DNA of 64,000 bases from Nitratireductor aquibiodomus NL21 = JCM 21793 (GCF_000615975.1 NZ_BAMP01000004.1:1-64000), one strand, 5' to 3'. Shown: positions 29,816-39,811, counted from the first letter of the stretch. Notes: generated by a model from the letters alone, not told the origin. Numbers and translations are program-made.

Positions 29816-30418
29816 TCAGGGGGTGTCCGTTTCGGCTGGGGAAAGTTCGTCGATCACGGCTCTCACCGCCTTTCGCGCAGCCTCCATGCCTTTGCCGGTG
29901 TCGATGATGAAGTCCGCGCGCCGGCGTTTTTCGGCATCGGGCACCTGACGCGCGAGAATCCCGGCAAACTTCTCCTCCGTCATGCCGGGACGCGACAGGA
30001 CCCGTTTGCGCTGCTCTTCCGCCGGCGCGGTCACGACGACAATGCGATCGACGCGATCTTCCCCGCCGGTCTCAAAAAGAAGCGGGATGTCGAGCACGAC
30101 AATCGGCGTGCCTTTTTCCCGGTGTTCGGCGACGAACGCGTCGGCATCCTGCCGCACCAGCGGATGGACGATTTCCTCCAGCGCACTGAAAGCTTCGCGT
30201 TTCCCCAGCACCGCCTCGGCGAGGCGCGCCCTGTCCACCGTGCCGTCCGTCACCGTTCCGGGAAAGCGCGCCGCAATCAAGGGGGCGGCTGCACCCGAAT
30301 AGAGGCGATGGACCGCAGCATCGGAATCGTGAACCGGCACACCTGCATCCATGAACATTCTGCCGGTGGTGGACTTTCCCATGCCGATGGAGCCGGTCAG
30401 GCCAAGAACAATGGTCAT
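29816..30418 (-). CDS. coaE: Dephospho-CoA kinase
   Basis: A 200-residue CoaE that catalyses the last step of coenzyme A synthesis. The P-loop is [13 protein letters not shown] at residues 6-18, and [11 protein letters not shown] lies near residue 105. Its start overlaps the aroE stop by four bases. Together with coaA, this window holds two CoA enzymes far apart, as usual in the order. Confidence 0.96.
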   Translation of the reverse strand: MTIVLGLTGSIGMGKSTTGRMFMDAGVPVHDSDAAVHRLYSGAAAPLIAARFPGTVTDGTVDRARLAEAVLGKREAFSALEEIVHPLVRQDADAFVAEHREKGTPIVVLDIPLLFETGGEDRVDRIVVVTAPAEEQRKRVLSRPGMTEEKFAGILARQVPDAEKRRRADFIIDTGKGMEAARKAVRAVIDELSPAETDTP

Positions 30419-31247
30419 GACGCGTCCCCACCCGCGAGCACATGATCCCGCAGTGCGCCCGTTACCACCGGCCGGACACCGAACCAGCGCTCGAAGCCGG
30501 GCACGGCCTGATGCAGCAACATGCCGAGGCCATCAACCGGTGTGAGCCCCCGGGCCTCGGCGGCGGCGAGAAGATCCGTCTTGAGCGGGGCATAGACAAT
30601 GTCGCTGACAATTGCGTGCCCGGGCAGGGGATCGAGCGAGATTTCCAGCGGCGGCTGGCCGGTCATGCCGAGCGCGCTCGTGTTGACCAGAAGATCGGCA
30701 TTGCCGAGGAGCGCGGCAGATCCTCCCAGCCATGAGCGCTGACGCCAGTGCCGAAACGCACCGCCAATTCCTGCGCGCGCGCAAGCGTGCGGTTGACCAC
30801 GCGTATATTTTTATAGCCGGCTTTTTGAATGGCATGGATGATGGCCCGCGCCGCGCCGCCGGCGCCGAGGACAACCGCCGTTTCACCACTGGTCCAGTCT
30901 GGAGCACCGGCGCTCAAATGTGCGGCAAAACCGTAGGCATCCGTGTTTCCGCCAATCAGTTTGCCGGATTCAAACCACAGCGTGTTGACTGCGCCGATCA
31001 TCTCCGCCGCTTCATCACGCCGGTGAACCGCGGCAAAGGCCGCTTCCTTGTGGGGCAGCGTGACATTGCCGCCAGCGTATCCGGTAGCTGGCAAATCACC
31101 AAGAAAGGCGTCGAAATCGAGTGGGGCGACGTCCAGCTTTTCATAGCTGCCGTCGATGCCATGCTCGGCAAGCCAGAACCCGTGAATGAGCGGCGAACGG
31201 GAATGGGCGATCGGGTGCCCGCAGACGAAAGCGCGAATCTCAGCCAT
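30415..31247 (-). CDS. aroE: Shikimate dehydrogenase, frameshifted in this sequence
   Basis: AroE reduces 3-dehydroshikimate with NADPH in the aromatic amino acid pathway. It starts [20 protein letters not shown], carries [11 protein letters not shown] with the catalytic Lys, and the NADP loop [12 protein letters not shown] near residue 125. At about 30714 the frame breaks: ctgccgcgctc where ctgccggcgctc would give [19 protein letters not shown]. The second frame then continues [10 protein letters not shown] to the end. Repaired length is 277 residues. The start overlaps the maf stop. Confidence 0.92.
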
Positions 31248-31845
31248 CGATGGCCCCCAGCCTGCGGAGCTCGGCAAGGAGCGGCAGAAGAGGCAGGCCG
31301 ACAATGGTGAATGTATCACCTTCGATCTTCTCAAAGAGCTGAATGCCTTCGCCCTCGATCTGGTAAGCGCCGACGCTCGCAAGTGCCTTTTCGCCCACAT
31401 TGGAGAGGTGCCGCCCGATGAAGGCGGGATCGAGATCGCGCATAGAGAGGCGGGCAACGCCCACATGGCGCCAGACCACCTCACCATCACGGGCGATGAC
31501 CACAGCGCTGTTGAGCTGATGCGTGCGACCGGAAAGTTTCAGGAGGTGGCGGCGCGCACCTTCCATATCGGCCGGCTTGTGGAACACCTCGTCATCCAGC
31601 GAAAGCGTCTGGTCGGCACCGATGACGAGCGCACCCTGCTCTCGTTCAGAAACGTCAACGGCCTTGGCTTCCGCCAGAACCTGGGCGAGTGTTTCGGGAT
31701 CGGCGCCGCTGCCCTCAAGTGTTTTTTCCACGGCGCGCTCATCAATCTCGGAGCGTTCTACGCGGAAGACAACACCGGCATCGCGCAGCATTTTCTGGCG
31801 AAAGGCGCTGCCGGAGGCCAGGACGATGGCGGGCCTGCTGGTCAT
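31240..31845 (-). CDS. maf: Maf-like nucleoside triphosphate pyrophosphatase
   Basis: A 201-residue Maf family house-cleaning pyrophosphatase that hydrolyses modified or non-canonical nucleotides. It starts [20 protein letters not shown] with the substrate-binding LASGS motif, then has [13 protein letters not shown] use the ATG at 31845, five bases after the ppsR stop; a longer in-frame start at 31878 would overlap ppsR. It lies second from the origin in the leftward run. Confidence 0.92.
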   Translation of the reverse strand: MTSRPAIVLASGSAFRQKMLRDAGVVFRVERSEIDERAVEKTLEGSGADPETLAQVLAEAKAVDVSEREQGALVIGADQTLSLDDEVFHKPADMEGARRHLLKLSGRTHQLNSAVVIARDGEVVWRHVGVARLSMRDLDPAFIGRHLSNVGEKALASVGAYQIEGEGIQLFEKIEGDTFTIVGLPLLPLLAELRRLGAIDG

Positions 31846-31849
31846 GTCG

Positions 31850-32700
31850 TCACCCTCTGTTTTCTCGTGCCTTCGCATACAATGCGAGAATGGCCGCTGC
31901 GGTTTCCTCGATGGAGCGGCGGGTTACGTCGATTACCGGCCAGCCATGGCGTGTGCAGAGCTGGCGCGCATAAGCGATCTCGCGGGAGATCGTCACACGG
32001 TCGGTATAGGGGTTGAAGGCGTTTTCATCCACCGATCCCAGAATCCGGTTCTGGCGAATCTGCGAAATGCGTTCGGCGGAGGCGACCAGTCCGACAATCA
32101 GGGGCCTTTTCGCCAGGGCGAGCGCTTCCGGCAGTTTCATGTCCAGCACGATAGGCACGTTTGCGGTCTTCACACCACGATTGGCCAGATAGATGCTAGT
32201 CGGCGTCTTGGACGTGCGGGATATGCCGACGAGGATGACATCCGCTTCCTCGACATCGAGCGGAAGCTGACCGTCGTCATGCTCCATGGTGAAATTGAGC
32301 GCTCGATGCGGTGAAAATACTGCGCATCCAGCACATGCTGCGCGCCGACCCGACGGCCGGCGGGCGTGCCCAGATAAGACTGGAAGACCATCAGAACGGG
32401 TTCGAGCACCGACACGCAGGGCAGGCCGAGCGCGGCGCAGCTTTCATCCACCTGACGGGCAAGCTTTTGGTCCACCACCGTATAAAGCACGATGCCGGGT
32501 TCGCGCTCCACCTCATCAAGCACACGAGCGAGCTGCTTCTCATTTCGAATCAGCGGGTAGATGTGCTCGATCGCCCGCGCGTCCTTGTATTGCGCGGCTG
32601 CGGCGCGTCCTGCGGCCAGGAGAGTCTCGCCGGTCGCATCAGAAATCATGTGAAGATGGAAGAAGCGCTGCGGCTGTTGCACGGATTTTTGCCCCGCCAT
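31850..32700 (-). CDS. ppsR: PPDK/PEP synthase regulatory kinase-phosphorylase (DUF299, RP001 homologue), frameshifted
   Basis: A bifunctional serine/threonine kinase-pyrophosphorylase family protein that switches pyruvate phosphate dikinase or PEP synthase on and off using ADP and phosphate. [14 protein letters not shown] lies near the N-terminus and the P-loop-like [15 protein letters not shown] near residue 155. At about 32302 one G is missing (gagcgctc for gaggcgctc), breaking [15 protein letters not shown]; repair gives 283 residues. It is the homologue of RP001, the gene that flanks the Caulobacter origin opposite hemE. The start ATG at 32700 adjoins the origin region. Confidence 0.9.
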
Positions 32701-33081
32701 GTGGATGCCTGTTGATAACGCGGGCCCGAAAAAATGGCGAGGCCGCACCCTTTGATAACTCCACCCGTTCTTCCACAGACAGGCCTCGTGTGAATTCCAA
32801 TCCTCCCATGTGGAGAACAATCGACAATCCCCGAACCTTCCTTCACTGTCCACTGGGCGAGGTCAACCGAAATCACTACAGCCTATTGAATCTGCGCGCT
32901 GAATCCGCATTATCCCCGTTCTTCTGAAGGTGTGCATTTCTGCGAGGCGCGGCAATAAGACCGGGCTCGCGATGCGCAAAACCGTGGACAGATTTGAATC
33001 CACATTACAAACAGAGTCTAAGAATCAGAAGAATCTTCAGATCTGTAATTATCTTTTGAATCCTGACTGTGGAGCAGCCTG
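32701..33081. other. Probable chromosomal replication origin (oriC) between ppsR and hemE
   Basis: This 381-base gap has no convincing ORF and separates leftward (ppsR, maf, aroE, coaE, dnaQ) from rightward genes (hemE, hemJ, rho), the same order that flanks oriC in Caulobacter and rhizobia. DnaA-box-like 9-mers (consensus TGTGGATAA) include TGTTGATAA at 32710 and TGTGGAGAA at 32809, both 8 of 9, and weaker 7-of-9 matches at 32700, 32769, 32910, 32996 and 33068. GANTC sites start at 32888, 32901, 32996, 33014, 33022, 33031 and 33058. The last 80 bases are AT-rich, a candidate unwinding element that overlaps the hemE promoter region. Confidence 0.8.
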
Positions 33082-34107
33082 ATGGGGCAGCGAAAAATCC
33101 TTGATGTGCTTAGAGGCGAGACGGTGTTTCCGCCTCCCGTCTGGATGATGCGCCAGGCCGGACGATATCTGCCGGAATACCGGGAGGTCCGGAAACAGGC
33201 AGGGAGTTTTCTAGATCTCTGCTACAACCCGGATCTGGCAGTGGAAGTGACATTGCAGCCGATCCGTCGTTTCGGATTTGATGCATCGATCCTCTTTTCC
33301 GACATTCTCGTCGTGCCGCATGCGCTCGGCCGCGATCTGCGCTTTGAGGAGGGCAGAGGTCCGCTTCTGACGCCAATCGATGCGAGCGGTATCGCAAAAC
33401 TTGAGACATCCGGTTTTCACGATCATCTGGCGCCGGTCTACGAAACGGTGCGGCGGCTTCGCAGGGAGCTTCCCGATGAAACGACACTGCTCGGGTTCTG
33501 CGGAGCGCCCTGGACGGTAGCGACCTACATGATTGCAGGGCATGGCACGCCGGACCAGGTACCGGCCCGCATGTTTGCGCTTGAGCAGCCGGAGGCCTTT
33601 TCCGCGCTGATCGACTGCCTTGCAGACTGTTCCGCCGATTATCTGATCCGCCAGATCGACGCCGGCGCTGATGCGGTGCAGATTTTCGATTCCTGGGCGG
33701 GCGTTCTCGACGAGCTGTCTTTCGAGCGGTGGTGCGTGAAGCCGGTGGCGCGGATGGTGGCGAAGGTGCGGGAAAAGCACCCCGACACACCGATAATCGG
33801 CTTTCCGAAGGGTGCAGGCGCGCTTTACGCGGGCTATCGTCGGGAGACGGGCGTGACGGCACTCGGGCTCGACTGGACGGTTCCTCTGGGCACAGCGCGC
33901 CGCCTGCAGGCCGAGGGAGCGGTTCAGGGCAATCTGGACCCTCTGAGGCTGATTGCCGGCGGAGAGGCGCTCCACGAGGGCGTGGACGCGATTGTGGAGG
34001 CACTGCGGCATGGGCCGTTCATCTTCAACCTTGGCCACGGCATTACGCCGAAGACGCCGGTTGAGCATGTGGAAGCGATGCTGAAACGGATTCGGGAGGC
34101 CGGCTGA
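33082..34107 (+). CDS. hemE: Uroporphyrinogen decarboxylase
   Basis: A 341-residue HemE that converts uroporphyrinogen III to coproporphyrinogen III in heme synthesis. The signatures [17 protein letters not shown] (residues 18-34) and [13 protein letters not shown] (near 135) are clear, as is FNLGHGITP near the C-terminus. The start is [12 protein letters not shown] with TGTGGAGCAG upstream, which is both a ribosome binding site and part of a DnaA-box-like sequence. It is the first rightward gene from the probable origin and overlaps hemJ by one base (TGATG). Confidence 0.97.
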   Translation: MGQRKILDVLRGETVFPPPVWMMRQAGRYLPEYREVRKQAGSFLDLCYNPDLAVEVTLQPIRRFGFDASILFSDILVVPHALGRDLRFEEGRGPLLTPIDASGIAKLETSGFHDHLAPVYETVRRLRRELPDETTLLGFCGAPWTVATYMIAGHGTPDQVPARMFALEQPEAFSALIDCLADCSADYLIRQIDAGADAVQIFDSWAGVLDELSFERWCVKPVARMVAKVREKHPDTPIIGFPKGAGALYAGYRRETGVTALGLDWTVPLGTARRLQAEGAVQGNLDPLRLIAGGEALHEGVDAIVEALRHGPFIFNLGHGITPKTPVEHVEAMLKRIREAG

Positions 34108-34637
34108 TGGCTGCGAGCGATACGGGCGGCAAGAAAGCTGCAGGCAGGGCTTTCGCGGCGCTGGCGATCTTTATCGCCCTGACAGCGCTTCTGTTTTTTT
34201 ACAATCCGTCCGGTTTTTATCTCTGGGCCAAGGCCATTCATGTGATCGCGGTGATCGCCTGGATGGCGGGCATGCTCTACCTGCCGCGTCTCTTCGTCTA
34301 TCACGCGGATGCCGCGCCGGGATCGGAGAAATCCGAGACCTTCAAGATCATGGAGGGGCGCCTCTTACGGCTGATCATCAACCCGGCAATGATGGTCACC
34401 TGGGTGCTTGGCCTGTGGCTTGCCTGGAGCGGCTTCGGCTTCTCCGGCGGATGGCTGCATGCCAAGATTGCGCTGGTGGTGGCCATGTCGGGCGTGCACG
34501 GCTATTTCTCCGCCGCCGTGCGCCGGTTTGCCGCCGACCAGAACACGAAGCCGGCGCGTCATTGGCGTATAATGAACGAAGTGCCGACGCTTCTGATGAT
34601 CGTCATCGTCATCCTTGTTATCGTCAAACCCTTCTGA
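34107..34637 (+). CDS. hemJ: HemJ protoporphyrinogen oxidase
   Basis: A 176-residue polytopic membrane protein of the HemJ family, which oxidises protoporphyrinogen IX to protoporphyrin IX. It has about four membrane segments: [16 protein letters not shown], the [19 protein letters not shown] helix with a heme-binding His, [13 protein letters not shown] and [13 protein letters not shown]. The pair [10 protein letters not shown] and the HWRIMNEVP loop are conserved. It is coupled to hemE, which fits heme synthesis. Confidence 0.93.
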   Translation: MAASDTGGKKAAGRAFAALAIFIALTALLFFYNPSGFYLWAKAIHVIAVIAWMAGMLYLPRLFVYHADAAPGSEKSETFKIMEGRLLRLIINPAMMVTWVLGLWLAWSGFGFSGGWLHAKIALVVAMSGVHGYFSAAVRRFAADQNTKPARHWRIMNEVPTLLMIVIVILVIVKPF

Positions 34638-34824
34638 TACGGGTTTCGAAGACCGCCCACGACATGGAACCGGGAAAGCCGTCTTGCCCTTTGGCAGAGA
34701 CGGCGGTAAGAGATGGTTCCTTCCTTTTAGTCCGGTTCCACGAATATCTTCCGTTTCGAGTGAAACCGGCCGGCTTCAAATACGCCTACCTCCACCTTTT
34801 CTGTTGCCTTTCCAGAGTCCGCAC
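34638..34824 (+). promoter_or_regulatory. Structured leader of rho
   Basis: The 187-base gap before rho can fold. GCCGTC-T-TGCC / GGCA-GA-GACGGC pair around CTTT at 34678-34704, GGAACC (34666) and GGTTCC (34715) can enclose this stem, and a smaller stem lies near 34758-34775. A pyrimidine-rich run follows. rho leaders carry attenuation signals in E. coli and a structured motif in pseudomonads; a similar role here is inference. Confidence 0.35.
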
Positions 34825-36090
34825 ATGCAGGAAATGAAACTCCAAGAGCTGAAAAGCAAATCGCCAACCGATCTCATTGCGTTCGCAGAATCGCTTGAGG
34901 TCGAGAACGCCAGCATCATGCGCAAGCAGGAGCTGATGTTCGCGATCTTAAAGAAGCTCTCCACCCAGGATATCGAGATTATCGGTGAGGGTGTCGTCGA
35001 AGTGCTGCAGGATGGCTTCGGCTTTCTCCGCTCGGCAACAGCCAATTATCTGCCGGGCCCCGACGATATCTACATCTCCCCCTCGCAGATCCGCCGTTTC
35101 TCGCTGAAAACCGGCGATACGGTGGAGGGGCCGATCCGCAGCCCCAAGGAAGGCGAGCGCTACTTCGCCCTTCTCAAGGTCAACACGATCAATTTCGAGG
35201 ATCCGGAGAAGATCCGTCACAAGATCCATTTCGATAACCTGACCCCGCTCTATCCCGATGAGCGGCTGAACATGGAAATCGAAGATCCGACGAAGAAAGA
35301 CCTGTCGGCGCGCGTGATCGATCTGGTCGCGCCGCTCGGCAAGGGCCAGCGTGGCCTGATCGTCGCGCCGCCGCGCACGGGTAAGACGGTTCTTCTGCAG
35401 AACATCGCCCACTCGATCACGTCGAATCACCCGGAATGCTTCCTGATCGTGCTTCTGATCGACGAGCGTCCGGAAGAAGTGACCGACATGCAGCGCTCGG
35501 TGAATGGCGAGGTGATTTCCTCCACCTTCGACGAGCCGGCCTCGCGCCACGTTCAGGTTGCCGAGATGGTGATCGAGAAGGCGAAGCGTCTGGTCGAGCA
35601 TGGCCGCGACGTGGTTATCCTGCTCGATTCGATCACGCGTCTGGGCCGCGCCTACAACACGGTGGTGCCATCCTCAGGCAAGGTGCTGACGGGTGGTGTC
35701 GATGCCAACGCGCTACAACGCCCGAAGCGCTTCTTCGGTGCAGCGCGCAACATCGAAGAGGGCGGTTCTCTGACGATCATCGCGACGGCGCTCATCGATA
35801 CGGGCAGCCGCATGGACGAAGTGATCTTCGAAGAGTTTAAGGGAACGGGCAATTCCGAGATCGTGCTCGACCGCAAGGTCGCCGACAAGCGCATCTTCCC
35901 GGCGATCGACATTCTCAAGTCCGGTACCCGAAAGGAAGACCTGCTCATTCCGCGGCAGGATCTGCAGAAGATTTTCGTTCTGCGCCGCATTCTGGCGCCG
36001 ATGGGCACCACAGATGCCATCGAGTTCCTGAACGACAAGCTGAAGCAGACCAAAACCAATTCGGAATTCTTCGATTCGATGAACACCTGA
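34825..36090 (+). CDS. rho: Transcription termination factor Rho
   Basis: A 421-residue hexameric RNA helicase. The N-terminal helix bundle [19 protein letters not shown] is followed by the RNA-binding cold-shock-like domain ([20 protein letters not shown]). Walker A is [13 protein letters not shown] near residue 185, Walker [16 protein letters not shown] near 265, and the Q/R loops follow. I chose the ATG at 34825 ([10 protein letters not shown]), the usual alphaproteobacterial start; the upstream open frame overlaps hemJ. It ends at a strong terminator. Confidence 0.97.
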   Translation: MQEMKLQELKSKSPTDLIAFAESLEVENASIMRKQELMFAILKKLSTQDIEIIGEGVVEVLQDGFGFLRSATANYLPGPDDIYISPSQIRRFSLKTGDTVEGPIRSPKEGERYFALLKVNTINFEDPEKIRHKIHFDNLTPLYPDERLNMEIEDPTKKDLSARVIDLVAPLGKGQRGLIVAPPRTGKTVLLQNIAHSITSNHPECFLIVLLIDERPEEVTDMQRSVNGEVISSTFDEPASRHVQVAEMVIEKAKRLVEHGRDVVILLDSITRLGRAYNTVVPSSGKVLTGGVDANALQRPKRFFGAARNIEEGGSLTIIATALIDTGSRMDEVIFEEFKGTGNSEIVLDRKVADKRIFPAIDILKSGTRKEDLLIPRQDLQKIFVLRRILAPMGTTDAIEFLNDKLKQTKTNSEFFDSMNT

Positions 36091-36129
36091 TTGTGGCTTC
36101 GACAATCTGTCGGCGACATCTAAGTTTTC

Positions 36130-36160
36130 AAGGCGGCATCCCGGTGCCGCCTTTATCTTT
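36130..36160 (+). terminator. Rho-independent terminator of rho
   Basis: A perfect 9-bp stem AAGGCGGCA / TGCCGCCTT with a 6-base loop, followed by TATCTTT. The thioredoxin-domain gene converges and stops just after it. Confidence 0.88.
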
Positions 36161-36163
36161 TGT

Positions 36164-38191
36164 TTACCATGATTTCCGTGTGGTGCCGTCGCGCAGGGCG
36201 GCTTCGAGCTCTTCCGGCTTCAGGAACGGTGGCAGGCATGTCTGCCCAATACAGAGATACGCAGCCTGCCGCTGAGGATCGATCGTTACACCGTCCGGTA
36301 GGTTCTGTGTGCTGCCATTGACCATGACAACATCAAACCGACTGGGATCCAGGTTTCGATTCGCTACCGGAACAAAAACAGGCTCCTTCGTCGGCTCGAC
36401 CATGAGCAGTTTGGCAGCGTTCTGAGCCAGTGCCGCCGCATAGACAATGCCGGCTTGGCCATAAGTCTGTGTGGTTGCGCGGCCGAGCGCTGCCTGCGCG
36501 ACTTCCGCTACCCGATTGTCCGGATCGTCCCCGGAGAGCACTGAAAGCGTCAACAGAGCTTCGATGACCTGGCTCGTGGCAGACGGTATGGCCTCGTCCA
36601 CGTCGCCGCGTATGCGCATGGGGACATCGGACGCGTCGCTCGCGGTCAGGTAATGTCCGGTTTCGCTTTTGTCCGAGTACCAGGTATGGAGTTCGCGCGC
36701 CCAGGCATGTGCCTGATCGATTAGGGAAGGCTCGGCAGTTGCCTGATAAAGCGCGCCGGCGGCGGAAATCATGCACGCATAGTCGCTCGAAAGACCGGGG
36801 AACACCGCTTTGCCGTTGCGAGAACTGTGTGGAAGGCGGCCCTCCTTCATCGATTCGCATACGAAACGAAAAGCCCCGCGCGCTGCCTCCAGCCAGTCGG
36901 GCCGATTGAGCAATCGCGCTGCATCGGCGAGAGCTGCAATCGTGAGCCCATTCCAGTCCGTCAAAACCTTGTCGTCGCGTCCGGGCTGATCCCGCTCGTT
37001 TCTTATCGAGAGAAGCGTGTCCAGCAGGGCGCGCAGCTCTGCTTCCTTCAGATCGCCGAGATAGCGCGCGTGGCCGCGGCGGTGAAGTATCGGTTTTCCT
37101 TCCCAGTTCTCAGGCTGTGCCAGCGAGAAGATTTCGAGAAAGCCATCCGCTCCGCTATCGAGCGCGCTGCGTATCTGCGCTTCCGTCCAGAGATAGGTCT
37201 GTCCTTCAACCCCGGCGGTGTCGGCATCGAGGCTGGATGCAAAGGCACCACCTGCAACCCTCATTTCGCGGAGAAGCCAACTCACCGTCTCTTCGATTCG
37301 TACCCGAAACAATGCATCGCGTGTGTCACTGTAGATCCAACACAACATGCGCAGAAGCTGGGCGTTGTCATACAGCATCTTTTCAAAATGCGGGACGAGC
37401 CAGTTGTCGTCAGTGGAGTAGCGTGCAAGGCCGCCACCCACATGATCGTAGATGCCGCCGGCCAGCATTGAAGTCATACTTTGCACTACGGCGGTCCTGT
37501 GCGCCGGGTCATCGCTTAACCAGAGGACACGCATGAAGGGGACATTTGGAAATTTTGGCGCTCCGCGAAGACCGCCAGCCTTGTGATCGATCATACCATG
37601 GATGTTGCCGGCCAGAGTCTGGAGAACCTCCTGCGGCGACCCAGCATCACCCGGTGCCGGAGCGAGACGGGTTTCCACGTGGGCGCCAAGTGCACCTGCG
37701 CTCCTGACAAGTTCGGCGCGTTTGCCCTGCCAGGCCGCATTCACGGCCTCGAGCACCTGAAGAAATCCTGGACGCCCGTATCGCTGCTCTGGCGGAAAGT
37801 AGGTCCCACCCCAGAAGGGCTGCCCGTCGAAGTCCAGAAACATGGTTAGAGGCCAGCCGCCCTGTTCGCCCATGGCGGAGAGCGCGGCCATGTAGATCTG
37901 ATCGATCTCCGGCCGCTCCTCCCGATCGACCTTTATGTTGACGAAATAGCGGTTCATCGCTGCGGCGATTTCCGGGTTCTCGAAAGACTCGTGCGCCATC
38001 ACGTGACACCAGTGGCAGGCGGCGTAGCCGACCGAGAGGAGGATGGGCCTTTCGCTCTCTCTCGCCTCGCTCAGGGCCTCTGCCGACCACGGCCTCCAGT
38101 GAACCGGGTTGTTCCGGTGCTGAAGCAGATAGGGGCTTGTCTCGGAAGCCAGAAGATTTTTTGCAGGCAGCGGCATTGGGGCTCCTTGCAC
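36164..38191 (-). CDS. Thioredoxin-domain protein, YyaL/DUF255 family
   Basis: A 675-residue protein of the YyaL/Spermatogenesis-associated 20 family. The N-terminal DUF255 thioredoxin-like domain (residues 1-165) starts NLLASETSPYLLQHRNNPVHW and contains CHWC in GYAACHWCHVMAHESF. The rest is an (alpha/alpha)6 barrel-like glycoside-hydrolase-type fold (GGIYDHVGGGLARYSTD and DGLTIAALADAARLL-like segments). The biochemical function is not settled. The first Met is at 38191, and MPLPAKNLLAS five codons later is equally possible. It is transcribed toward rho and away from mnmE. Confidence 0.88.
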   Translation of the reverse strand: MQGAPMPLPAKNLLASETSPYLLQHRNNPVHWRPWSAEALSEARESERPILLSVGYAACHWCHVMAHESFENPEIAAAMNRYFVNIKVDREERPEIDQIYMAALSAMGEQGGWPLTMFLDFDGQPFWGGTYFPPEQRYGRPGFLQVLEAVNAAWQGKRAELVRSAGALGAHVETRLAPAPGDAGSPQEVLQTLAGNIHGMIDHKAGGLRGAPKFPNVPFMRVLWLSDDPAHRTAVVQSMTSMLAGGIYDHVGGGLARYSTDDNWLVPHFEKMLYDNAQLLRMLCWIYSDTRDALFRVRIEETVSWLLREMRVAGGAFASSLDADTAGVEGQTYLWTEAQIRSALDSGADGFLEIFSLAQPENWEGKPILHRRGHARYLGDLKEAELRALLDTLLSIRNERDQPGRDDKVLTDWNGLTIAALADAARLLNRPDWLEAARGAFRFVCESMKEGRLPHSSRNGKAVFPGLSSDYACMISAAGALYQATAEPSLIDQAHAWARELHTWYSDKSETGHYLTASDASDVPMRIRGDVDEAIPSATSQVIEALLTLSVLSGDDPDNRVAEVAQAALGRATTQTYGQAGIVYAAALAQNAAKLLMVEPTKEPVFVPVANRNLDPSRFDVVMVNGSTQNLPDGVTIDPQRQAAYLCIGQTCLPPFLKPEELEAALRDGTTRKSW

Positions 38192-38273
38192 ATCGAACAG
38201 TTATGGAAAATATCTGGGGTCAGGGACTGACTCTGGCCCACGGTAGGGCGCTTTGGACGTGAGAGCAAATGAG

Positions 38274-39587
38274 ATGAGAGAAACCATATTCGCACTTTCC
38301 AGCGGCGCTTTGCCGTCGGGCGTCGCTGTTGTGCGATTGTCGGGTCCCGGTACCTGCTCCGCGCTCGAAGCTCTGGCAGGAAAACTGCCGGAACCGCGCC
38401 ATGCGACGCTGCGAACATTGCGGGACAGCCGGGGCGCTATTCTCGATCGATCTCTTGTCCTCTTCTTTCCAGGCCCACAGAGCTTTACGGGGGAAGACTG
38501 TGGCGAACTCCATCTCCATGGCGGGCGGGCTGTTGTGCAGGCCGTTCTAGAGACGCTTTCAGGCTATCCCGATTTTCGCCTTGCCGAGGCGGGCGAGTTC
38601 ACGCGACGTGCCTTTCTGAATGGAAAGTTGGATCTCACGGAGGCCGAAGCGCTCTCCGACCTCATTTCTGCGGAAACCGAGGCGCAACGCCGTTTTGCTC
38701 TCGCAAATGCGGAAAGCCGGCACAGGGCCCTTTATGATGGATGGCGAAAGACACTCATCCACGCGCGGGCAATGATCGAGGCGGAACTCGATTTCTCGGA
38801 TGAAGAAGACGTTCCAGGCTCTGTTGCCGAACGCGTCTGGGAGGAGATTGCCGAGCTACGGAGCTCGCTTGAATGTCACGCGGCCGGGTACCGCACTGCC
38901 GAGATCATCCGCGAAGGGTTTCGCGTGGTGATCCTTGGGGCGCCGAATGCCGGGAAGTCGAGCCTTTTGAACATGCTGGCCCGCCGGGACATCGCCATCG
39001 TGACTGAAGAGCCCGGGACGACACGCGATGTTCTCGAGGCTGTGCTGGATGTAGGCGGGGTCAAGGTAATCGTGACGGACACAGCGGGCATTCGTGAGAA
39101 CCCCGGGAGGGTCGAGGCGCTGGGGATTGACCGTGCGATTGATCGCGCCCGGGAGGCTGACATCATTCTTCTCCTTGAAGACTGCAATGCGCCTGTCAGG
39201 GTTCGGCTACCGGAAGGCATTCCGCATCGACGGATAGGCAACAAGCTCGACCTTGCAGAAAGGTCACTCCATCAGGGGCAATACGACTTTCTAATCTCAG
39301 CCCATACGGGTGAGGGCATCGACGATCTTCTAAGCGAGGTGCGCGAACTCGCCGTGCAGGCAACGTCCAATGCCGGTGAAGCACTTCCTTTCCGTGAGCG
39401 GCATGTGCAGCTCATCCTGGATGCGGCGAGACACGTGGATACCGCGGCGGCACAAACCAGCCTCCCGCTAGAAGTCCGGGCGGAGGAGTTGCGGCTTGCA
39501 GGCGAAGCGCTTGGGCGAATAAGCGGAACGATCGACGTCGAAGATCTTCTGGACACCATTTTTTCGCAGTTCTGCATTGGAAAATGA
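38274..39587 (+). CDS. mnmE: tRNA modification GTPase MnmE (TrmE)
   Basis: A 437-residue GTPase that with MnmG installs the cmnm5 group on wobble uridine of tRNAs. The N-terminal folate-binding part starts MRETIFALSSGALPSGVAVV, the GTPase domain has G1 GAPNAGKSS near residue 220, G3 DTAGIRE and G4 NKLD, and the protein ends with the catalytic FCIGK. I chose the ATG at 38274; an in-frame TTG at 38253 would add seven residues. The stop codon overlaps the first parS-like site. Confidence 0.96.
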   Translation: MRETIFALSSGALPSGVAVVRLSGPGTCSALEALAGKLPEPRHATLRTLRDSRGAILDRSLVLFFPGPQSFTGEDCGELHLHGGRAVVQAVLETLSGYPDFRLAEAGEFTRRAFLNGKLDLTEAEALSDLISAETEAQRRFALANAESRHRALYDGWRKTLIHARAMIEAELDFSDEEDVPGSVAERVWEEIAELRSSLECHAAGYRTAEIIREGFRVVILGAPNAGKSSLLNMLARRDIAIVTEEPGTTRDVLEAVLDVGGVKVIVTDTAGIRENPGRVEALGIDRAIDRAREADIILLLEDCNAPVRVRLPEGIPHRRIGNKLDLAERSLHQGQYDFLISAHTGEGIDDLLSEVRELAVQATSNAGEALPFRERHVQLILDAARHVDTAAAQTSLPLEVRAEELRLAGEALGRISGTIDVEDLLDTIFSQFCIGK

Positions 39588-39600
39588 CTCACGTGAAACA
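39585..39600. other. parS-like site 1
   Basis: TGACTCACGTGAAACA matches 14 of 16 positions of the parS consensus TGTTTCACGTGAAACA. It starts at the mnmE stop codon. Confidence 0.75.
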
Positions 39601-39620
39601 CTGTCTACTTGATTGATGCG

Positions 39621-39636
39621 TGACTCACGTGAAACA
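39621..39636. other. parS-like site 2
   Basis: TGACTCACGTGAAACA, an exact repeat of site 1 placed 36 bases downstream in the mnmE-mnmG gap. Confidence 0.75.
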
Positions 39637-39667
39637 CAGACTTCGGATCCGGATGCGTACGCAACAA

Positions 39668-39683
39668 TGTTTCACGTGAAACC
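39668..39683. other. parS site 3
   Basis: TGTTTCACGTGAAACC matches 15 of 16 positions of the parS consensus. It lies 47 bases from site 2 in the same intergenic gap. Confidence 0.88.
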
Positions 39684-39811
39684 GACAGAGCCTCGCAAAT
39701 CCCTTGACTGCTTCTTCAGAAAAAGACATGTCTGACGCTCTCCAATCCCCGCGAAGTATCGGGCTTCCATAGCATCTCTCCACGCTGTGAAGGCATCGAT
39801 GGAATCGGATC

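Noticed and set aside
32701-33081. CtrA sites (TTAA-N7-TTAA) in the origin region
   Set aside because: No full-length match was found in the gap.
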